From NCBI GenBank assembly GCA_900762245.1, contig CAAFFR010000157.1, forward strand, positions 1 through 45,799: a stretch of 45,799 nucleotides of DNA, in the 5' to 3' direction. Made by a program: the position numbers and the translations under genes. The DNA is from an uncultured Oscillospiraceae bacterium. Its GTDB lineage: Bacteria; Bacillota_A; Clostridia; Oscillospirales; Oscillospiraceae. Shown here piece by piece: positions 7,555 through 16,305 of this stretch. The notes beneath the pieces were generated by a model. It made no database searches. It saw only the letters and a program-made list of their open reading frames with translations, and had not been told where the DNA came from. Position 1 is the first letter of the stretch. Each line of letters starts with the position of its first letter.

Positions 7555-9723
7555 TTAGCGGACATTACGCTTCTTGCGGGATGCCAGGACGATCACCGCA
7601 GCGGCACCAGCCATAGCCAGGATGCCAAAGACGGTGAACATCATGGTGCCGTTGTCACCGGTTTCGGGCAGATCAAAGCCACGGGTGTTCACGACAGTCA
7701 GAGGTGCTTCTGCGTTAGCAGAGCCGTTGTCCTCCAGCATATTGACAGCGTTGCCGTCAACAGTTGCGGAAGCGGTCAGCAGGTAGTGAGCGAGCTGCTT
7801 CTGGGGCATATTGTTCAGAACATCAGCCAGACCGCCATCGGTCTTGATGTAGCCCTTTGCCTTGGCCTCGGCGATGATTTCCTCGGCGAAGCGGGGATCG
7901 TTCTGAATCAGACCGACAATATCGGACTCATAGATGTCGCACAGGACGGTGGACTCGACCTGGGAGATCACAACCTCGATGTCCTCCTTCAGCAGAGTGT
8001 AGCCGTTGTCGGTACGAACTTCGGTGATGGTGTAGGTGTCATCTTCCATACCCTTGACGATCACCTTGTAGTCGCCAGCGTCAGCGTCCAGGGGTCTTGC
8101 CTGGGGAACGACGGGGATGAAGTGGGTAGCATCGGCTTCATTCTCAACATGATCGGTTACATAGTAGATGCCTTCTTCCTCGTTCAGCTCGGCCTTGACG
8201 AAGTAGTTGTCGGTATCATTGTGGATGATGAACTCAACATTGGCGAAGTTGCCCTTGCCATCGGAGAACAGCTTGGTCAGTTCAATGCCGTAGGTGTAAA
8301 CATGGGCATCGTCAACCAGAGTATCGTAGTAGCTGGTATTGGAACGCTTCCAAGTCAGAACAACATCGTTGGGGTTGCCCTTGTCACCGAATACGGTAGT
8401 AGCATCGGAATCCATGGTTGCAGCGTAGGTGATACGCAGGGTGCAGTCGGAGAAACCGGAGTTGACCATGGATGCGCCAGGATACACAGCCTTAGAGCTG
8501 TTGATTTCAGACAGACCACGGGAGGTCATTTCGATGGTCATAACATGAGCGCCTTCATTGGCATCGGTGTACTTTACGGTGAAGTAGCCGTCAGCTTCCT
8601 TCCAGGTGGTCACAAGATCGGTGCAAGCCTCGTCGGTGAAGAACTCCAGAACCACATCGTTCTTGTTGTAAGACAGACCGGAGGACAGAGTATCGACGAA
8701 GGTGTAGCAGGTCAGATAAGTGGACTCGGAAGTGATGCTGGGCAGAGTGGAGATGATCTGATAGTCGATCACATCGCCAGCGGAAGCGGTGCCGGTGTGG
8801 GCATAGCCATCATTGATGTCGGAGGTGGAACCCTGGTTCTTACCGGTGTCAGCAGCGGACTCCTTCAAAGTTTTCTCCAAGGAGGGAATGCCGGTGAGGT
8901 TCTTCGGGAACAGGCAAATGTCGTAAATCCAACGGGTGCCGCCGTCATTGGCATTGGTGCCGTCAACGGAAGTCATGGGGACAGATACCAGGAAGGGGTT
9001 GGTAGTGGACACGACCATTTCGGGAACTGCGGTTTCAACGACCAGATACAGGCCCAGCTCCAGATCGGTTGCCTGGGTCTTGCCGTAGGCATCGGTGGGA
9101 GCCATCTTAACGCCGCCGTTAGCAGCCATGTACTTTTCCAGAGCGTTCTTGACGGTGGTAGAGTTGGCTTCCAGACCGGCAGCCAGGGCATCGATCAGAA
9201 CATCGGACTGATAGAAATACTTGGTGGAGTCGAGCTGGTCAGCGTTGGCATAACGCTCTGCACCGTTTTCCAGACCCAGTGCCTTCAGAAAGTCAGCGCC
9301 CTTAACCTTGTCGATGCCATACAGAACTTCAACATGGTTGTCGGTGCGGCCATCAGCGGTGGACTCGGAGAACTGGACAATATTGGCGATCTTCACATAG
9401 CTGAACTCAACGCCCTTGATAGCGTAGCCGTAGCTTGCTTCGCCATTGCCCAGATCGGACTTGTTATCGGTGTCACCGGCACGGTTGCCGCCCAGGACAT
9501 CAACCACACCGGACTGATCCATCACGCCGGTGGAAACATAGGAGCTGTCCCAAACGCCGTCCTTCTCGGCATTGGTGAGATCGTACTTGTAGATGGTCAG
9601 AGAACCCTTGCGGGACTCGTCGATGGTAGCGTCAGCCACCTCAGCCGCAAACGCAGCGGGAACACAGCTCAGGCACAGCATCAGTGCCAGACACAGAGAG
9701 ATGATCTTCTTAAAGTTTTTCAT
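7555..9723 (-). CDS. Isopeptide-forming fimbrial major pilin (LPETG-anchored)
   Basis: This 722-residue secreted surface protein is a probable shaft subunit. The signal peptide MKNFKKIISLCLALMLCLSC... ends near AFAA (about 27). SpaA/CnaB-like domains follow. FPKN (in DICLFPKNLTG) matches the YPKN pilin motif whose Lys accepts the sortase-linked neighbour. An E-box-like YTITEV stands near the C-terminal CnaB domain. The sorting signal is LPETGDNG, then a hydrophobic helix and RKKRNVR. The SD is AAGGATAA, 8 bases before the ATG. The two class C sortases follow directly, and the adhesin is upstream. The gene order adhesin-pilin-sortase-sortase is a classic pilus island. Receptor unknown. Confidence 0.9.
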   Translation of the reverse strand: MKNFKKIISLCLALMLCLSCVPAAFAAEVADATIDESRKGSLTIYKYDLTNAEKDGVWDSSYVSTGVMDQSGVVDVLGGNRAGDTDNKSDLGNGEASYGYAIKGVEFSYVKIANIVQFSESTADGRTDNHVEVLYGIDKVKGADFLKALGLENGAERYANADQLDSTKYFYQSDVLIDALAAGLEANSTTVKNALEKYMAANGGVKMAPTDAYGKTQATDLELGLYLVVETAVPEMVVSTTNPFLVSVPMTSVDGTNANDGGTRWIYDICLFPKNLTGIPSLEKTLKESAADTGKNQGSTSDINDGYAHTGTASAGDVIDYQIISTLPSITSESTYLTCYTFVDTLSSGLSYNKNDVVLEFFTDEACTDLVTTWKEADGYFTVKYTDANEGAHVMTIEMTSRGLSEINSSKAVYPGASMVNSGFSDCTLRITYAATMDSDATTVFGDKGNPNDVVLTWKRSNTSYYDTLVDDAHVYTYGIELTKLFSDGKGNFANVEFIIHNDTDNYFVKAELNEEEGIYYVTDHVENEADATHFIPVVPQARPLDADAGDYKVIVKGMEDDTYTITEVRTDNGYTLLKEDIEVVISQVESTVLCDIYESDIVGLIQNDPRFAEEIIAEAKAKGYIKTDGGLADVLNNMPQKQLAHYLLTASATVDGNAVNMLEDNGSANAEAPLTVVNTRGFDLPETGDNGTMMFTVFGILAMAGAAAVIVLASRKKRNVR

Positions 9724-9862
9724 AAAGCATTATCCTTTCTTAGTTGAAATTGAATTTTGTTGATATGGTTTAGGAGGTAGGAATGAGAAAATGAATTGGA
9801 GAAACGGAGGGATGAAAAAAGCCAGGGGCTGATCCCTGGCGTAGTAGAAGGTGTTTATGGGA
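9724..9862 (-). other. Spacer between adhesin and pilin genes
   Basis: The 139 bases hold the adhesin terminator (9821-9840) and then an AT-rich leader. An AAGGATAA ribosome site lies 8 bases before the pilin ATG. No convincing -35/-10 pair was seen, although a pilin promoter is expected after the terminator. Confidence 0.5.
9815..9840 (-). terminator. Intrinsic terminator after adhesin gene
   Basis: On the minus strand GCCAGGG and CCCTGGC (9821-9827 with 9834-9840) form a hairpin with a 6-base loop, followed by TTTTTT. It lies 23 bases after the adhesin stop. Confidence 0.8.
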
Positions 9863-12800
9863 TTACACCTTCTTTCGGCGATATGCGGTTGTGACGATCA
9901 CAGCAGCGCAGGCCGTCAGTCCAAGCAGACCGAACAGCGGCATGAGCAGCAGCGTGTTGGAGCCGGTCTTGGGCAGCTCATAGACCGGGAAGTTTGTTAC
10001 CTTGATGGTTACAAGCAATTCACTCTCAATGGAGAGGCCACCTTCATAGGCAGGCTTGGTCAAAAGCTGGTAGCCATCGGGGGAAGCGATTTCTGTCAGC
10101 CGGTAAAGCCGCTCCGGGTGCAGACCGGTAAAGGTAGCGACTCCGGTTTCATCGGTGGTCAGAGTACCGTTGTTTAAGCCCTGGGAAGTACAAGTTCCCT
10201 CGGTCACATACTGGGAATCCGTAAAGGTCACACGGTTCCAGGTGGTGCCGTCAACAGACCACTCCAAAAGGAACTGAGCCCCGGCAAGGGGATCGCCCTT
10301 TTCGTTCACCTTCTGAATGGCGATTTCACCGGGCTGCAGCCGGTTCGTAAAGGTGACTTCTGCGGTCTGTCCACCGGCGATTGTGACTGTCTGGGGGTTG
10401 GGAGATTCGCATACATACAGAGAATCTTCCGGGATGATTTCCTTGATGACATAATCACCGGGCAAGAGGTAGTCGGACACAATCGTGCCGTCCTCGGCGG
10501 TGGTGTAGGTTCCGATCAGGGTAGTGCCATCGGCCTTATAGACCTCAAAGACCCATCCGGCAACGCTGCCGCCGTCGGGCATCGACTTAATGATCTTCAC
10601 CTTGCCACTATGGGTGTTGGTGAAAGTCACGCTTTTGGTATCACCGGCAACCACAGACACTTTGCGAACGGTGGTGTCATAAGTCCAGCCGGGATTCTGC
10701 TCGGATTCATCCACTTCCTGCACATAGTAGTCACCGGGCAGTAGCCGGGTGGTAATGGTGCCGGTGGCACCGGTGGTAAAGGGGCTGCCCTCTACAAGCT
10801 GCGTACAAGCCTCGTCGGTGTAGATATTGAACTTCCAGCCGGAGAGGTTATCGCCGGTATTCGTCTGCTTGACGATCTCGGCATAACCGTAGTGGATGTT
10901 CTCAAACCAAACACTTGCGGTTTCACCGGCATTCACAGTTACGATGTGACAGCCATCATCCAGATCCCAGTCGGGGAAATCAGCGGGAGGGTTGATTTCC
11001 TCGATGAAGTAGGTTCCGGGTGCAACCTGTGCGATGATCGTGCCGTCATCCTTGGATGTGAAAGGAGAACCGCTGACAAGCTGGGTGCAGGCAGCATCGG
11101 TGTAGATGTTGAACTGCCAGCCGCCAAGATTTTTGCCGGTGTTGGTTTCCTTGATGATCTTCACATAGGTTTTCTGACTGTTGGTAAAGGTGACACTCTT
11201 GGTGTCACCGGCAACAACCGTAACCGTGCGGAGCGTGGTGTCATAGACCCATTCGGGATTCTGAGCAGACTCGTCAATTTCCCGGACATAGTAGGTACCG
11301 GGCAGCAGCTTCACGCTGATCTTGCCTTCATCATCGGTAATAAAGGGAGAACCGGTGACGATGTTCTTGCAATCAGCGTCGGTGTAGATATTGAACTTCC
11401 AGCCGCCCAGGTTCTTACCGGTGTTGGTCGTCTTAACGATCTGGGCATAGCCATAATGGGTATTCTCTACGGTTACGGTTGCGGTGCTGTTCGCACTGAC
11501 CTTTACCGTTTTGACCCCATTATCTGTGACCCAGAAATTATCGCTTCCATTAAGCTCCTTCACATAGTAAGTGCCGGGTGTGAGGCCGGTAACGGTGACA
11601 GTGCCATCGGAACCGGTCTTAAAAGGAGAACCGGAGATGGGATACTTGCAGGCAGCATCCGTGTACACACCGAAGCTCCATCCCGACACATTCTTGCCGG
11701 TGTTGGTGATCTTCTTGATGGTCAAGCTGCCTGTGATCTTCCGGTTTTCTGCGTTGATGGTTACGGTTTGGTTGGGCGTGTCCTTGGACAGCGTGACCGT
11801 CCAGGTGGTATCGCCGCTTGCTTCATAGCCATCCGGGAATACGGTTTCCGTCACAGTGTACACACCCAGGGGCAACTCGCCGGACTTGGCATAACCGTTG
11901 GCGTTGGTGGGGCCGATTACAAACTTATCGCCGGTGGAGTTGTTCACAGCGGTGAAGTATGCTCCAGCCAGAGGGGTGCCGTTGGGATCGGACTTGTTGA
12001 CTTCAATCCAACCGGTGCTTTCCACTTGATCGTTCACATCCAGGTGATACCATGCGGAAGGGGTACTGGATTTGGCTCCTGCACTGGCCATAAATTCTGC
12101 CGTAGAAATTTCGGGGCCACGGCTATTGCCAACATGAATGATGAAGTGAGCAAGGCCACCATTACTGCCAGACTTGGAGTACAGATAATACTCGCCTGCA
12201 TAAATAGCAGCATGGGCAAGACTTCCATCGGAGTGGGAGAAAATGATGACATCACCGGGAACCAAGTTCGCATAGGCGGTGGTAGCGTCTGTGTATCGGG
12301 TTACACCGCTGCCTGCCTTGGACGCAAGGTTCTTTAAGCCGGTTTCCCATGCCCACACAGATGCGGTGGAATAAGAGCCGTTATTCATCGTAGTTGCTTT
12401 AATAGCTTCGTGAATATGGCTTGTATTCACACCCTCAATGTTGGGCAGGTAGTTGTTGATAAAGTAGCTTACGAACGAACCACAAACAAAGCCCTGCTCA
12501 CGGAACTTTGCCATGTTTGGTGCTTTGCCGGAAACCGTGGACGAGTCTGCCACAGTTTCATCGCCGTTCACAAACGGAGAATAGTCGTCATATCCAATGC
12601 CGGACAAAACATCTGGGGCATTGGTTTTCAGATTGCTGGAAACATACTGTCTGACATACAGATAGCCGTTATCTTTCAGCCACTGCACATCGAAGCCGGT
12701 ATATTCCAGCGCCCGAAGAATAGCATTGTCGTACATTTCTTCCGGGATTGCAGCCATGTTGGCTCTCATCATGGCTCTACGCTGCACTTCTTCGGGGAAA

Positions 12801-13165
12801 AGGTTGTCTACCGGCACACCATAAGGGTAGGGATGTTCGGGATCGTCACCCTTGATGGCCTGGGGTAGTTCGTCGAGGATGCGCTGATGTTCTGCGGACA
12901 GTGTATTCACAGACTCCGTTTCCTCCGGTTCTGTACTCTCCGGTTCGGTTTCCAACGGTTCTGTTTCAGCGGAAGTAGGTTCCGTTGCTTCCGGTTCCGT
13001 TGTTACCGGCTCAGTTACATCGGGAGTGGTTTCGGGTTCTGTGGTTTCCGGTTCGGTTACGGGACTGGTATCATCAATGGACGCAGCCATAGCCGAAAAG
13101 GGCAAGCCCATAACCAGCAGCACCGCCAGCAGAAGGGACAGCAGCCTTTTACATTGAATACTCAA
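9863..13165 (-). CDS. LPKTG surface adhesin: NlpC/P60-like domain plus seven CnaB repeats (pilus tip candidate)
   Basis: A 1,100-residue wall-anchored protein. The start is TTG at 13165 with GGAAG 8 bases upstream. An in-frame ATG at 13225 lies inside a terminator hairpin and lacks a ribosome site. A signal peptide (CKRLLSLLLAVLLVMGLPFSAMA) is followed by a Thr/Glu/Pro-rich stretch to about residue 90. A papain-like NlpC/P60 or CHAP-type domain has Cys228 (GFVCGSFVSYF) and His318 (SLAHAAIYAG). Seven CnaB/SpaA domains follow, four of them near-copies. LPKTGS, a membrane helix and RRKKV end the protein. It may bind a host or cell partner, or cut peptidoglycan. The combination suggests a pilus tip or surface adhesin of the neighbouring pilin. 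Confidence 0.88.
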   Translation of the reverse strand: MSIQCKRLLSLLLAVLLVMGLPFSAMAASIDDTSPVTEPETTEPETTPDVTEPVTTEPEATEPTSAETEPLETEPESTEPEETESVNTLSAEHQRILDELPQAIKGDDPEHPYPYGVPVDNLFPEEVQRRAMMRANMAAIPEEMYDNAILRALEYTGFDVQWLKDNGYLYVRQYVSSNLKTNAPDVLSGIGYDDYSPFVNGDETVADSSTVSGKAPNMAKFREQGFVCGSFVSYFINNYLPNIEGVNTSHIHEAIKATTMNNGSYSTASVWAWETGLKNLASKAGSGVTRYTDATTAYANLVPGDVIIFSHSDGSLAHAAIYAGEYYLYSKSGSNGGLAHFIIHVGNSRGPEISTAEFMASAGAKSSTPSAWYHLDVNDQVESTGWIEVNKSDPNGTPLAGAYFTAVNNSTGDKFVIGPTNANGYAKSGELPLGVYTVTETVFPDGYEASGDTTWTVTLSKDTPNQTVTINAENRKITGSLTIKKITNTGKNVSGWSFGVYTDAACKYPISGSPFKTGSDGTVTVTGLTPGTYYVKELNGSDNFWVTDNGVKTVKVSANSTATVTVENTHYGYAQIVKTTNTGKNLGGWKFNIYTDADCKNIVTGSPFITDDEGKISVKLLPGTYYVREIDESAQNPEWVYDTTLRTVTVVAGDTKSVTFTNSQKTYVKIIKETNTGKNLGGWQFNIYTDAACTQLVSGSPFTSKDDGTIIAQVAPGTYFIEEINPPADFPDWDLDDGCHIVTVNAGETASVWFENIHYGYAEIVKQTNTGDNLSGWKFNIYTDEACTQLVEGSPFTTGATGTITTRLLPGDYYVQEVDESEQNPGWTYDTTVRKVSVVAGDTKSVTFTNTHSGKVKIIKSMPDGGSVAGWVFEVYKADGTTLIGTYTTAEDGTIVSDYLLPGDYVIKEIIPEDSLYVCESPNPQTVTIAGGQTAEVTFTNRLQPGEIAIQKVNEKGDPLAGAQFLLEWSVDGTTWNRVTFTDSQYVTEGTCTSQGLNNGTLTTDETGVATFTGLHPERLYRLTEIASPDGYQLLTKPAYEGGLSIESELLVTIKVTNFPVYELPKTGSNTLLLMPLFGLLGLTACAAVIVTTAYRRKKV
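10600..11735 (-). repeat. Tandem ~280-bp repeats encoding four near-identical CnaB domains
   Basis: Four units share the protein start [IV]xK..TNTGKNLGGW and DADC-type turns. Their starts recur near 11,720, 11,445, 11,160 and 10,880, about 280 bases apart. This is a coding repeat inside the adhesin gene and a likely site of copy-number change by recombination. Confidence 0.8.
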
Positions 13166-13194
13166 TCTGCAAACTTCCTTTCTTTGGGAATGGA

Positions 13195-13227
13195 AAATGG
13201 CTCCAGCCGGGGAAGCTGAAGCCATTT
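13195..13227 (-). terminator. Terminator after CAP lipoprotein gene
   Basis: A 13-bp stem with one mismatch (13195-13207 with 13215-13227) has a 7-base loop and is followed by TTTT on the minus strand. It separates the lipoprotein gene from the adhesin TTG start at 13165. Confidence 0.6.
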
Positions 13228-13250
13228 CGTATGGGTTATTTTGTTGTGGA

Positions 13251-14153
13251 TCAACCGTAGTTTACTGTGCCAACCATTACACAGCAATACCAACCATAGC
13301 TATCGTCCTGGTATTCGACACCGATGCCGATGTAGCTATACTCGGAACTGCCAACATACGCCCAGTGACTACCGCTGTTGCGGATCGCGTCTGCGATTGC
13401 CTTTCCCAAGGCTTCTGCATCATTTCCTCTTACCCCTCGGCAAATCGCTTCAGAGGTATCGGACTCATAGTAGCTATCACTTTCATCCAGACCGGCAAGC
13501 GTGGCATCGATCCACCTGCCATACTCATAGTAGGCAAGGGCGGCTCGTTTGTCTGCGGTGCTGTGGGAGAAGTTGTAGCGAAGTTGGCCTGCCCGATACT
13601 GTGCCACTTGGGACATTCCAGAAAGCACCGTACAAGGACTTGAACGGTACTGATTGATGTACTGGGCAGCGTAGGAAGCAACTTGCCGTTTGAACGCATA
13701 ATCGGGTTCAAAGACTTCCGGCTCTGTTTCCGGTTGCGTTTCCTCTGTCGTTTCCTCCGTTACTTCCTCCGTGGGATCAGAAGTTGGCTGCGTTTCCTCG
13801 GTGGCTGCTTCCGTTGTGGGTGGCTCCGTCACCGGGGGCTGGGTTTCGGGTTGCTTGGTTTCCTCTTGTGCCGATTGCGTAGGCAACGGCTCCGTGGATT
13901 CCGTCTGGCGTGTGGGTGCAGATGCCGCCTCGTTAATATTTTGCGGATGCGTTCCCTCTGTTTCAGACGGTTGCGTGGTTTGTTCTTCCGTAGCCGCTTC
14001 CGTTGTTGGAGCCGCTGTGGTAGAAACTTCGGTTGATTCCGTGGGGGGCTGGGTCTGTTCGGTTGCCATGGTACCGGGCGGCGAACCGCCCGGAGTGCAG
14101 GCACATAGCGTACAGATCAACAGCGAAATGATGATTGCCAATGCTTTTTTCAT
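13251..14153 (-). CDS. CAP-domain (SCP-like) lipoprotein with Thr/Glu-rich stalk
   Basis: This 300-residue exported protein starts at the ATG at 14153 with GGAGGTG six bases upstream. A lipobox-type signal MKKALAIIISLLICTLCAC gives an acylated Cys at about 19. Residues ~25-150 are a low-complexity stalk of Thr, Glu, Pro and Gln that should extend through the wall. The C-terminal ~150 residues resemble a CAP/SCP domain. Signs are a long helix with INQYR, FSHS, then SGSHWAYVGSSEYSYIGIGV and a final strand YGWYCCVMVGT. Bacterial CAP proteins are linked to cell-surface binding and sometimes protease-like activity (family knowledge). It heads the surface cassette, so it may act in attachment. Specific function unknown. 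Confidence 0.75.
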   Translation of the reverse strand: MKKALAIIISLLICTLCACTPGGSPPGTMATEQTQPPTESTEVSTTAAPTTEAATEEQTTQPSETEGTHPQNINEAASAPTRQTESTEPLPTQSAQEETKQPETQPPVTEPPTTEAATEETQPTSDPTEEVTEETTEETQPETEPEVFEPDYAFKRQVASYAAQYINQYRSSPCTVLSGMSQVAQYRAGQLRYNFSHSTADKRAALAYYEYGRWIDATLAGLDESDSYYESDTSEAICRGVRGNDAEALGKAIADAIRNSGSHWAYVGSSEYSYIGIGVEYQDDSYGWYCCVMVGTVNYG

Positions 14154-14218
14154 GTAATACACCTCCATGTCGGTGATTTTACGGCATTGGCATCATTGCC
14201 GCAAGGATGCGGCGACTC

Positions 14219-14434
14219 TTAGCCGAACAGACCGGACAGCAGAGGCACCAGGGTGATGCCAATCAGCGCCACACCGCCGCCTGCCATGAGCTGCTTCATG
14301 CCCTGGGACTTTGCGCCGGGGTTGTCATTACCGTAACCTTCCAGAAGATTGATTGCGCCCCAGATGCCCAGACCGGCACCCAGTGCGACCACCAGGGTCT
14401 GAAGAACGCCAACTGCGGAATTGAAAAAAGCCAT
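14219..14434 (-). CDS. Maff2-family conjugation membrane protein
   Basis: This 71-residue protein starts MAFFNSAVGVLQTLVVALGA. Two hydrophobic segments (about 8-30 and 48-70) flank a short polar loop with EGYGNDNPGAKSQG. Maff2 proteins are found in Tn1549/CTn4-type transfer operons next to VirD4 and VirB6. Size and topology resemble VirB2-type prepilins, but that role is not established. The spacer to VirD4 is 80 bases. The ATG is preceded by GGAGGTTC. Confidence 0.85.
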   Translation of the reverse strand: MAFFNSAVGVLQTLVVALGAGLGIWGAINLLEGYGNDNPGAKSQGMKQLMAGGGVALIGITLVPLLSGLFG

Positions 14435-14514
14435 ATAAGTGAACCTCCAAAAATTATAGATTTTGAAGGGACACTTTCACAAGTTATCTCTGAACCTTTC
14501 TTAAGATTCTGCCA

Positions 14515-16305
14515 TTAGGCAGTTTGGGTAGTGCTGGACAGGTCAACTTGGTACACCTCGTAAGCATCGTCCAGCTTGAGCTTGAGGTGGTGGGACAGAA
14601 AACGCTCAATGTCCAATTCGTTTTTCTTGTCATAGTCGGATGTGTACTTGTAATTGGGGTGCTTGGTTAGGTCATATTTGTTCGATAAGAAGGGACGCAC
14701 ACCACGAAGCTGCAAGATGCACTTGCCGCCGTCCATGACGGCAAGCTCGTCCTGGCTCATAAGTTCCTTGCCCAGCTTTTGATAGTTCAAACTGTGAGAT
14801 ACTTCCCGGCCCCGGCTTTCACCGGTGTTGAAGGTGTCAATCGTTTCCTTACCCAAGGCCGCTGACAACTCCTTCAGCGTGGTCGGCTCTTTGCCGCCCA
14901 GGAAGATGGAAGTGTCCATGTTGCCGATGATGGTATCGGCATTGTCCTTGTACAAGGCTTTAAGCTGACTCTGTGCTTGCAGAACCAAGCAGCAGGAAAC
15001 TTCACGGGATCGGATCGTGGCAACGAGTTTTTCCAGACGGGGTATCTGTCCGATGTTTGCCGCCTCGTCGATAAGGCAGCGCACATGAACCGGAAGTCTG
15101 CCGCCGTAAACATCGTCAGCTTTTTCACACAGCAGATTGAATAGCTGGGTATAGCACATGGAAATAAGGAAGTTAAAGGTATCGTCGGTGTCGCTCATAA
15201 TGATGAACAGGGCGGTCTTGCGATCACCCAGGGTGTCCAGCTCCAACTCGTCATAGGCGGTCAGATCACGCAGCTCCTGGATGTCGAAGGGTGCCAGCCG
15301 TGCGCCGCAGGAAATGAGGATGGATTTTGCCGTCTTGCCTGCTGCCAGCTTGTACTTCTTGTACTGACGGACAGCAAAGTGGTTCGGCTTTTCCTTTTCC
15401 AAGGCGGCGAACATGAGATCCACCGGGTTTTGAAATTCCTCGTCATCTTCCCGGACTTCCATGGCATTGATGAACTCAATGAGGGTGGAGAAGTTCTGTT
15501 CCTCCACCGGTGCTTCATAATGGATGTATCCGATCAGCGCCGTGTAAAGCAGCGTTTCCGCTTTGACCCAGAAATCATCACCGGCTTTACCATCACCCTT
15601 GGTGTTGGTAATCAGAACCGTCACCAGCTTCAAGATGTCCTTTTCGCTGTGGATATAAGCGAAGGGGTTATAGTGCATGGACTTCTTGAAATTGATCGTG
15701 TTCAGAATTTTTAGTCGGTAGTGATTGCGGAGCAGCACATTACCGCACTCGGTCACGATACTGCCCTTTGGATCAGTTACAACAAAACTGGTCGGGTACT
15801 TTTCAGATGTGCATTGGAGCAGGTTAGGCTTCAGCCAGAAGCGGGTCTTGCCGGAGCCACTACCACCGATAATAAGAACATTCTTATTCCGGGCGGTTTT
15901 GGGATCGGCAGGCCGGTTATTCATGGTCAAGCTCTCCGTCTGGGTGAGGATGATGTTGTTTTCAAACACCGGATCAATATAGGGCTTGATGTCCTCTGAT
16001 GTACCCCACCGGGCAGAACCATACTCCAGATTCTTACGGAACTTCTTGGCGTTCTTACCCTTCACATAAACAGCCAGCCGAATCGCTGCTGCAACGGCGA
16101 TGCCGACACAGAGATCGACTGGATGGAAGCTGGGTGTGATGGTTGCGAAAGCTGTCACCAAGCCCTCCATGAAGTGCATGATTTTACCGGACAAATCTGA
16201 ACCGGGTGCCAAGCGTATTGCCTCGCCCAATTTGGTAGCAAACAGGGCGATGAACACATAAGGGATGTTCGGCAGAATGAGTTTCTTCCAGTTTACTTGC
16301 TTCAC
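14515..16305 (-). CDS. virD4: VirD4/TraG-like type IV coupling protein (CD1115 family)
   Basis: This ATPase hands the relaxase-DNA complex to the secretion channel. It has 596 residues. Two N-terminal membrane helices lie at about 13-30 and 62-80. Walker A is GGSGSGKT (about 147-154), and Walker B is CLIDEAANIG. The family signature MCYTQLFNLLCEKAD and a polar C-terminal tail follow. Its ATG overlaps the pcfB stop (ATGA), so the pair is coupled. PcfB usually works as the adaptor of this coupling protein. The length is normal for the family. Confidence 0.95.
   Translation of the reverse strand: MKQVNWKKLILPNIPYVFIALFATKLGEAIRLAPGSDLSGKIMHFMEGLVTAFATITPSFHPVDLCVGIAVAAAIRLAVYVKGKNAKKFRKNLEYGSARWGTSEDIKPYIDPVFENNIILTQTESLTMNNRPADPKTARNKNVLIIGGSGSGKTRFWLKPNLLQCTSEKYPTSFVVTDPKGSIVTECGNVLLRNHYRLKILNTINFKKSMHYNPFAYIHSEKDILKLVTVLITNTKGDGKAGDDFWVKAETLLYTALIGYIHYEAPVEEQNFSTLIEFINAMEVREDDEEFQNPVDLMFAALEKEKPNHFAVRQYKKYKLAAGKTAKSILISCGARLAPFDIQELRDLTAYDELELDTLGDRKTALFIIMSDTDDTFNFLISMCYTQLFNLLCEKADDVYGGRLPVHVRCLIDEAANIGQIPRLEKLVATIRSREVSCCLVLQAQSQLKALYKDNADTIIGNMDTSIFLGGKEPTTLKELSAALGKETIDTFNTGESRGREVSHSLNYQKLGKELMSQDELAVMDGGKCILQLRGVRPFLSNKYDLTKHPNYKYTSDYDKKNELDIERFLSHHLKLKLDDAYEVYQVDLSSTTQTA

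Noticed and set aside
7786..9747. 653-codon plus-strand frame opposite the pilin gene
   Set aside because: Its translation is a Gly/Val/Asp-rich mirror of the pilin codons. The pilin has a signal peptide, FPKN and LPETG.
10600..11735. CRISPR-like regular spacing of repeats
   Set aside because: The ~280-bp units are coding CnaB domains. There are no short palindromic repeats with unique spacers and no cas genes.
13165..13225. ATG at 13225 as start of the adhesin
   Set aside because: It lies inside the terminator hairpin of the preceding gene, lacks a ribosome site and would place 20 odd residues before a signal peptide.
14160..14218. Inverted repeats (CGGCA...TGCCG, GCCGCA/TGCGGC) between Maff2 and the CAP gene as a terminator
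   Set aside because: Short stems without a T-run. Could be incidental, so not listed as a terminator.
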